Assembly (NCBI RefSeq): GCF_020360975.1
Contig: NW_025408670.1
Location: 3,472,001 to 3,536,000 of the forward strand
Reading direction: 5' to 3'
Origin: Hirsutella rhossiliensis
Taxonomy: Eukaryota > Ascomycota > Sordariomycetes > Hypocreales > Ophiocordycipitaceae
Length of the DNA: 64,000 nucleotides
A program made the translations under genes and the position numbers. Below, piece by piece: positions 58,001-64,000 of this stretch (positions are counted from its first letter, which is position 1; each line of letters opens with the position of its first letter). Below the pieces are notes generated by a model. It was given only the letters and a program-made list of their open reading frames with translations, did no database searches and had not been told where the DNA came from.

Positions 58001-60050
58001 GAAGTAACTAGTAGTATTTTACTCTTATAAGCTAACCTTAGTAAAGCGGAATTATACTATTTACGATAAAGAGATACTAGCGATTATTAGCTACCTTAAG
58101 TAATAGTAAGCGGAGCTCTAAAGCTATAAGAGCTTTAAGGTTCTTATAGACTATAAGAACCTTAAGTACTTTATAACTCGCTAGTACTTCTTAGAGCGGT
58201 AAGCCTACTAAGCGGAGTATCTCTTATACTTTAACTTCTTAATTAAGTACCGCCTTAAGTAGGACTCCGCGGTCTTAAACGCGCTTTCTTAAAGGGATTA
58301 AGACCGGCTAATAGGAGTAGATATTAAGGCCTAAGATCTATAGCTTATCTTATAGGAAGTATTATAGACTTATATAGGAGCTTCCTTAATAGAGGAAGAT
58401 ATAGTACTAGCGAATAAGCTTCCCCTTATACCCTTACCTTAGTTTAGCGAGGAGGGATAGACCGGCCTAAGGGCGCGCGTAGCGAGAGTATTTTAAGATA
58501 AGGCCCTTTAACGCTTATAGGATAAGATAGTAGCTTTAAACTATACTTATAAGGGCGTATGCCGCGCTATTAAGTCTACCGCTCGATGCTTAAATCTAAA
58601 GCTAAAGCTAAAAGTATAGGTAGCTAACTACTATATCGACTTATAAGGGCATCTACGCTAGCGGGGGAGACTATAGGTACTAGGCATACTATATACTATA
58701 GAAGCTAAGGAGAAAGAGGGACCGCCGGAGCTAGATAAATAGAACGAGCTCTAAGGGAGGCTAGTCTAACTTATTTATAACTCTAGTATCGTAGGTTACC
58801 TAGGTAGATAGGGTATAGCGGTAGGCCTTATAAAAGACTTTTACTAGCCCCTCCTATAGTACTATATTTATTACTTCCTTTATAACTATAATATCTATAG
58901 CTATATAAAGATCTAAAGGGTATAGCTTAAGGGGCTACTAAAGTAGCATTTAATACTAAACCGGTTTTATATATATATATAGATAGACTTTATAATAGAC
59001 CTCCCGCTTATAGAGGGCGGCAACTACTATATATAGGTAATTAAGGACTAACTTAGTAAATTAGTAGTATTAAAGCTAATACTATTTATAAATATAGAAG
59101 CTTATATAAAGCGCTTCCTTTAATACTAAGCCCGCTTATATAGCTAGCCGGCCTCTATTATAAGCGATAGAAGGTCGAACTAAACTAGCCGCTTTTAATA
59201 GTACTTATACTAGCTACTTTAGATTATATAGCTACTTAGTATAGCTTATTACTTATAGACTAATAGGGGACTTAAGAGGGTTAACTAAGAAGTATAAGTA
59301 TACTTATAGGTAGTTATAGCCTATAACTAAGTAAACTAAGACCGCTAGCTCCCTACTACCTAGCTCGCGCTAAATAGTAGACCGTAAACCTCTATTAAGA
59401 TAGCCCCCTTCTTTATAACGTATAGCTTTAAGCCGCCCTCCTTAATCCTATTTACCGTAAATATAGTAGTAAAGTAGTATAATAGTATATTACTAGAAAG
59501 CTATACTTTTATATTTATATAAAAGCTATAAGAAACTATAAAATACTATTAATCTATAATAGCCGCTATAGTATAGGATTAAGAGTAGTATATTAATAAG
59601 ACTAAAGTACTAGTAAATAAGTTTATAGTAAGAGATAAAGTATAGCTCGACCTTTATAACTATAAGTTAGCACGACTAAAGAAGAAGCTAGACTAGCTAT
59701 ATATAAAGTTTATAGTATAAAGGGTTATTAGCCTATAGGTAGTTAAGCTTAATAGTCTTTTAATAGGGGTCTATAATAAGGTTAACGTTAATCTTCTTTA
59801 CTAAGCCTCCTTTAACCCGCTACCTAGATAAGAAGTAGCGGACGCTTAACCGCCTATATTTAAAGTAAAAGGGGACGATAAATTTAAAGTTAAAGAGGTA
59901 TAGGCTATATACTAAAAAAGGGTAGGCTAGGGGAAACGCTAAGAGGTTCTCGTTAAGTAGCGCGGGTACCTTAACCTTATATAAGAACCTATATATAAGT
60001 TTATAAGAGCTATAGCCCTTAATAAGTTTAAGGCTTTATATAGACTAATA
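55090..60050 (+). pseudogene. G4 Gag-Pol with chromodomain, RIP-inactivated
   Basis: Gag occupies about 55,100-56,290. Reverse transcriptase spans about 57,000-57,640 with 'YIDNILIYISS' at 57,496-57,530 (usual YIDDILIYS, second Asp to Asn). RNase H follows (57,900-58,200). Integrase has zinc-binding and catalytic parts: 'FIIDLPLIEGGNYYI' near 58,990-59,035 and the 'SDR' region near 59,160. A chromodomain at about 59,890-60,000 reads 'EVQAIYQKRVGQGKR' then 'VLVKQRGYLN'. The polyprotein copies and integrates the element, and the chromodomain steers insertion to marked chromatin in this clade. Dozens of TAG/TAA replace Gln/Trp codons. Confidence 0.75.
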
Positions 60051-60217
60051 AATAAGAATAATAAACTAATAAACTACTAATAGCGGCTTAGGCTAGGACT
60101 ATAAAGAAGGTAAAGTAAAAGGGGTAGTTATAATAATATAAGTAATATAAGTATAATAGTATAAGTAAAGATAAAAATAGCGTTTATTATAAGGTAAAGC
60201 CCTTAAACTACCTAGGC

Positions 60218-61135
60218 TTATTCCTTATTATTATTATTACCCTTATTATTATCTTTATTATTATTATCTTTATTAGCCTCTTTCTTTTTATTAGTAGCGG
60301 CGGCGGTCTCTAAGGCGCTAAAGCGGCCCTCTAAGCCTATAAGCTAGTTAGCGGCGGCGGTAGCTTTAAAGGTAAAGGGGCGGCGGCTAGCGGCGGTAGT
60401 AAGGGCAGCGGCGGTAGTAGAGGCAAGCACGGCTAAAAGGACCAGCGATAGGGTAATAGAGGTAGTATCCCTAGCGCTAGGTATATTAAAGGCGGAAGTA
60501 AGGGAGCGGAGGAGTAAGGACCTACTTAGGTATAAGGCCCTATCGCTTAAGGGCATAAAGGTTATAATAAGTAGCGGCGGCAGCGGTAAGGCGCTTCTTA
60601 GTAGCCCCTTACGCTTACCTATATAAGCTAGCCTTTTAAGCTAACGCTATAGCGAGTAAGATAGGAGGCGCCGCCTTATAAACGCGGCCGGCGCGCGCGT
60701 ACTAGTAGTAGCTACCGCTATAGCGGCGCCTAGCTTAGTTAAAGTAGTTAAGCTCCTATAATATATAACGTATATAAGGGGCTAAGTAAGCGGCGCCGGC
60801 CTATACTTAGCGCTTATACTATAGGAGGTTAGCGGATAATATCTTTTATACTTACCTAACTATAGACTTATAAGGGTAGTAGAGATAAAGGCGGGGGCTA
60901 AGGGGCTAGGCGTTATAGGTAGTAGTAGGGATAGCGTCGTTACCCTAAGGGGCGATATAAGGGCGAATAGCGTAGTAGAAGCGGCGGCGGTAGCGGTAGG
61001 AGCGGTAGTAGCGGCGCGGGTAGGAGTAGCGGTAGTAGCGGAGTTATCGTCGGCCGCGGCTAGTATAGCGTCGATAAATAACTCTATACGCTCTAAGAAA
61101 GAGGAAGTAAGAGAGGGAGAGGTAAATATATCTAT
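60218..61135 (-). pseudogene. G4 antisense accessory frame, Ala/Thr/Ser-rich
   Basis: On the minus strand a single frame of 306 codons runs from 61,135 (ATA, probably a RIPed ATG) to TAA 60,218-60,220, with only about five internal TAG codons. It starts IDIFTSPSLTSSFLERIELF, continues as an Ala/Thr-rich stretch (residues 30-55), a Leu/Pro/Thr-rich part, a basic middle (AAFIRRRLL, KRLAYIGKRKG), and ends in a Lys/Asn tail. I do not recognise it. It lies between pol and the 3' LTR against the element's direction, as in G2, but the sequences differ. A 70-codon piece with an intact ATG (60,344-60,556) is only a fragment of it. Confidence 0.5.
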
Positions 61136-61693
61136 TATAGAAGTTAGTATAATAGAATATAGCCTCTTACTTAATAGGGCGCGGAACTTATTAGTTAAAG
61201 TTATTATTATTATTAAGGCCGTTATTACTACTATTACTATTACTATAAGTATATATTAATAGAGCGGCTTATATAGCTAAGAATAGACTAACGCCTTAAG
61301 TAAAGTAGAACTTACCTATTAATACTATTACTATAGTTAAAGAAAGGGAAAAAAAAGGGAAAGGGAAAAAGGGGGATACCGCTTTATATACCCTTTAATA
61401 AAGGATATTACTTAAGGTAAAGGGGATAGGTAACCTAAGGCTTATATAGGTCTAGACCGTCTACTAGCTACCTAAGGGCGTATATAATAAGTTTCGCCTT
61501 TATTTAAACGGCTAGCTAGCTAATAAGTATAGAGGTAGGTTCTAGCTACTTAGGCTAATAGGTATAGGGATAATAAGGCTAGTAGGGCTAGCTTAATTAA
61601 TAGGAAAGAGTAAGGAAGAGCTAGTAGTATAGGCCTAATTATATAAAAGCCGTTAATAAGGCAGCCCTACGCCGCGCTTAAAAGAGGGCATTA

Positions 61694-61879
61694 TATAAGA
61701 GTCTTTAACTATTATAGGTAATAGGCTTAGGCTATAGCCTAAGCTATATAGTTACGTATAGAGGGCTAGATCTTATATATATAAGGGCGGGCTAGCTATA
61801 TATAAAAGAGCTCTATATAGCTTATTAATATTATCTTATAGATAGCACCTATATATACGCCTCTACCTACTTTATAATA
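61694..61879 (+). repeat. 3' LTR of G4
   Basis: It is 186 bp, the partner of 54,896-55,081, and is followed by the target duplication gtagt. Confidence 0.9.
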
Positions 61880-62242
61880 GTAGTTATAAGTTATATTTAT
61901 AACCTTCCTTATAAGGAAAGGTATAGTAAGGCATCCTTTTAAGTAGTCTAGGTACTATAGTACCTTTACTAGCTATATTATCTTTTTAAGATAAAAGTAA
62001 TCTTGAAGGTAGGCTTTTTAATAATATATTTCTTATATTAATTAGTTTTAATTTAGTAAAGCTATCGCGATTATTATAAGTTCGCGCGCTATAGTATTAT
62101 ACTATTTAAGGGGTAGTCTAGTAATAGCTTTACTTCTTAGTAGTAAATAAAGCTAACCTTTACCCCTTAAATCTTTATAGTTTCTTAACTAAATTAAGAT
62201 CTAACTATACTATTAAAATCCCTTTATCTTAGTATATATAGT
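61880..62242. other. RIPed stretch between G4 and C3
   Basis: This continues the pre-insertion DNA of 54,231-54,895. No gene is visible. Family not recognised. Confidence 0.4.
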
Positions 62243-62711
62243 TCTTATAGAAAGAGATATAAGAAGTATATATAAAATATATAAAGGTAAAAGTAAAAGT
62301 AAGGGGTCGGATAGGTAAGGTAGAGATATTTAAATCTTATAGGGGCAGTAATTATAGTAAGGGAGTAATTATTATATTACCTTAATTATCCTTCTTTCCT
62401 TTATTTAACGTTCTTTTTTATACCTATTTAGTATCTTAATTAATAAAGAAGATCCTACTTAAAGAAGCTATTAATATCCTCTTAACTACTAAGCTTTTTA
62501 CTAGTTTTTCCCTTCCTTTTTAGCCGTTACTAGTAAATCCGTCTTATTTCTCGCTACCTTAATAGGAAGCTATTACTACTTTTACTTCCCCTCTTACCCT
62601 TACCCTCCTCCTTTTAGCTCCTTTTTTAAAACCTATATTTTTTAGCTTCCTTAGTCCCTTTTACTATAGGATATCTCTAAGAACTATAAAATTAAGCTAT
62701 GCTTTATAATA
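62243..62711 (-). repeat. 3' LTR of C3
   Basis: It is about 469 bp, RIPed, matching the C1 and C2 LTRs. Its outer boundary is less certain because the last bases have decayed. Confidence 0.75.
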
Positions 62712-63742
62712 CACCCCCTTAGCTATAGCCTGCCCTTATAGAAAGGGTAAAGCTAAATACTTAGGCCGGTAAGTATATAAAGGAGGTCTTAGTCTATACT
62801 TATCCCTTACTTAAGAAATCCGGGTTTTAGCCCTAGGCTCTTTTAGTCTTACTTTTTAAGAAAAAGGGGCCTAAGAAGGAAATTAAGTCCTATAAAAAAG
62901 GGGGTCTTCTCTAAGAATAAGTCCCTTAAAAAAGGGGCCTTTAAGAAGAATAAGTCTTAATTAAGCTAGGGGCCCTCCTTTAAGATAAGTCTTAGTTCCT
63001 TTTTTTAGCTATAGACGTCTCCTTCCTCTTATATACTATTAGCTCCTTTTATAGACTCTTAAGGCGGGCTTTTAAGGATAGCTTCTCTTAAACGTCTTTT
63101 AGCCTAATTTACTATAAAAGGATAGCTAGCTTTTACTTTACTAATAGCTTTATAAGACCGTTAGCTTTTATTAATACCGTTAAAACCTAATAGATAGAAA
63201 TAAGTTCCTTTTAGACCTCTTAGCGTAACTAATACTACTAGATATTAATATACTAATATAAGTATAAAGGGAAGCTTTTTATTAAGGGAATTAAGGAGGA
63301 ATTTATAAGCGACCTTATTAATATAAGCGTCTTAGGTAAGCTAGATAGTTTATTAAGACCTATTTTAAAGGATTTAAATCCCTAGGAACTACTTTAGCTC
63401 CCTTAGCTTAGTTATCTTATACCTTTATTATAGGCCTTATATAGCCTCCTTAGTAATTACTTCTTCTTCTTTTAAGTAAGCATAGATAATATTATCGACG
63501 TAAGAAAAGACTATAATTTTACCTTTTTATATTATATATAGTTCTTAAGGGACCTTCTTAAAGCCTAGGGCTTTAAGGGAACCTATTAAATACTATTACT
63601 AAAAAAAGGGTAATCTTTATAGTCGATATAGAGCTTTCCTAAGCTTTAAAACCTTTCCTAGCTATTAAAAGCCTACTAAAAGGTATATATAGATAACTTC
63701 TTCTTCCTTAAGTAGGTAGTTAATAAAAGCGTTAATAGTATT
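62243..63742 (-). mobile_element. Copia element C3, 3' part, internally deleted
   Basis: The LTR (62,243-62,711) is followed by the purine tract (complement, 62,712-62,722) and internal 3' sequence matching C1 from 10,003 back to about 9,490. Near 63,240-63,250 it jumps to C1 about 8,900, so some 590 bp of RNase H is deleted. It then continues to C1 about 8,370, where a G3-family LTR begins. Heavily RIPed. Confidence 0.75.
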
Positions 63743-64000
63743 TTAATAGGTAAGATTATACCCTTATAAATATTAGCCTATTAAAGGGATAAGACCCTTA
63801 GTACTCCTTATCTAACTTTCTCTTAAGTATACTTAAAGGCTTTATAAGGACCTTAATTATCTAATAAGGCATCCTCCTTAATTATAGTTAATTTAAATTT
63901 TTATTTTTCCCTTTTAAAGTAAAGGTCGCTAGTTATAAGACTTTAATAGAGATAAAGAGGTATAAAGTAAAGAAATCTCTAAGACTTATATTAATAACCT
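63743..64000 (+). repeat. G3-family LTR, cut by the window end
   Basis: It starts ttaataggtaagatta and matches the G3 LTRs at 12,183 and 33,941. It interrupts C3. Confidence 0.75.

Larger units (their letters stand above)
54896..61879 (+). mobile_element. Full-length chromovirus (Ty3/Gypsy) G4
   Basis: Both LTRs are exactly 186 bp (54,896-55,081; 61,694-61,879), and a 5-bp duplication, gtagt, flanks the element (54,891-54,895; 61,880-61,884). Length is 6,984 bp. Gag, reverse transcriptase, RNase H, integrase and chromodomain follow on the plus strand. A purine-rich tract (aaaagagggca) precedes the 3' LTR. About 1.5 kb between pol and the 3' LTR carries an antisense frame. Heavily RIPed, but G4 keeps CpG and is readable. 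Confidence 0.9.

Noticed and set aside
60344..60556. 70-codon minus-strand frame as a separate gene
   Set aside because: It is an internal fragment of the longer antisense frame 60,218-61,135.
1..64000. CRISPR arrays, bacterial operons, rRNA genes
   Set aside because: Nothing of the kind is visible; all direct repeats are LTRs, TSDs or simple tandem arrays and the DNA is fungal.

Overview
The window comes from a filamentous ascomycete (Pezizomycotina-type) genome. About 56 of the 64 kb is AT-rich DNA almost without CpA and TpG but full of TpA, TAG and TAA. This is the signature of repeat-induced point mutation (RIP), and nearly every reading frame there is broken by TAG/TAA where CAG, CAA or TGG is expected. 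The element families (Ty1/Copia, Ty3/Gypsy chromoviruses, a Tad-like LINE, a Fot1/pogo DNA transposon, a TRIM) and the Zn2Cys6-like and MYND motifs fit a fungus. Species and chromosome cannot be named from the sequence.

Left compartment (1-46,375) is one large nest. The frame is an old minus-strand Copia element, C2, whose 5' LTR is 45,899-46,375 and whose body can be followed in pieces down to 3,340. Inserted into it are: a chromovirus 3' part, G1 (1-3,339); a 5'-truncated LINE tail (3,404-4,152) that was itself hit by a full-length Copia, C1 (4,153-10,480, 477-bp LTRs, TSD ataat); a plus-strand Gypsy, G3 (12,183-34,315, 375-bp LTRs, TSD ctact); a minus-strand Gypsy, G2 (35,469-43,300, 470-bp LTRs, TSD cctag); and a 570-bp non-RIPed insert (44,518-45,087). 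Inside G3 sit a Fot1/pogo transposon (13,411-15,243), a full-length LINE (17,616-24,940, 16-bp TSD) and a 370-bp TRIM (32,457-32,826, TSD atagt).

The island (46,376 to about 53,950) is the only stretch of normal composition. It holds a RIP-damaged EKA/LINE-ORF1-like plus MYND-finger pseudogene beside the Copia LTR, an intact APH-fold kinase-like gene (48,551-49,396), an orphan frameshifted Tad-type LINE ORF1 on the minus strand (50,537-51,743), and two small hypothetical genes (52,060-52,515 plus; 52,816-53,157 minus). The last two lie between G/T-rich and C/A-rich tandem repeats in opposite orientation.

Right compartment (53,957-64,000) holds a TRIM-like relic with a non-RIPed primer site, a full-length chromovirus G4 (54,896-61,879, 186-bp LTRs, TSD gtagt), an internally deleted minus-strand Copia C3 (from 62,243) and the start of a G3-family LTR inserted in it (63,743 to the window end).

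Most notable points: (1) G2 carries an extra gene antisense to gag-pol, between pol and the 3' LTR, whose six Cys/RIPed-Cys positions fit a Zn(II)2Cys6 cluster; G4 has a different antisense frame in the same place. (2) The TRIM shares LTR start, primer-binding site (apparently initiator tRNA-Met anticodon arm, half-tRNA priming) and polypurine tract with the Copia family, pointing to cross-mobilisation. (3) RIP appears to fade from the C2 LTR into the neighbouring island pseudogene. (4) G3 has about 4.5 kb of unrecognised reading frames downstream of pol.
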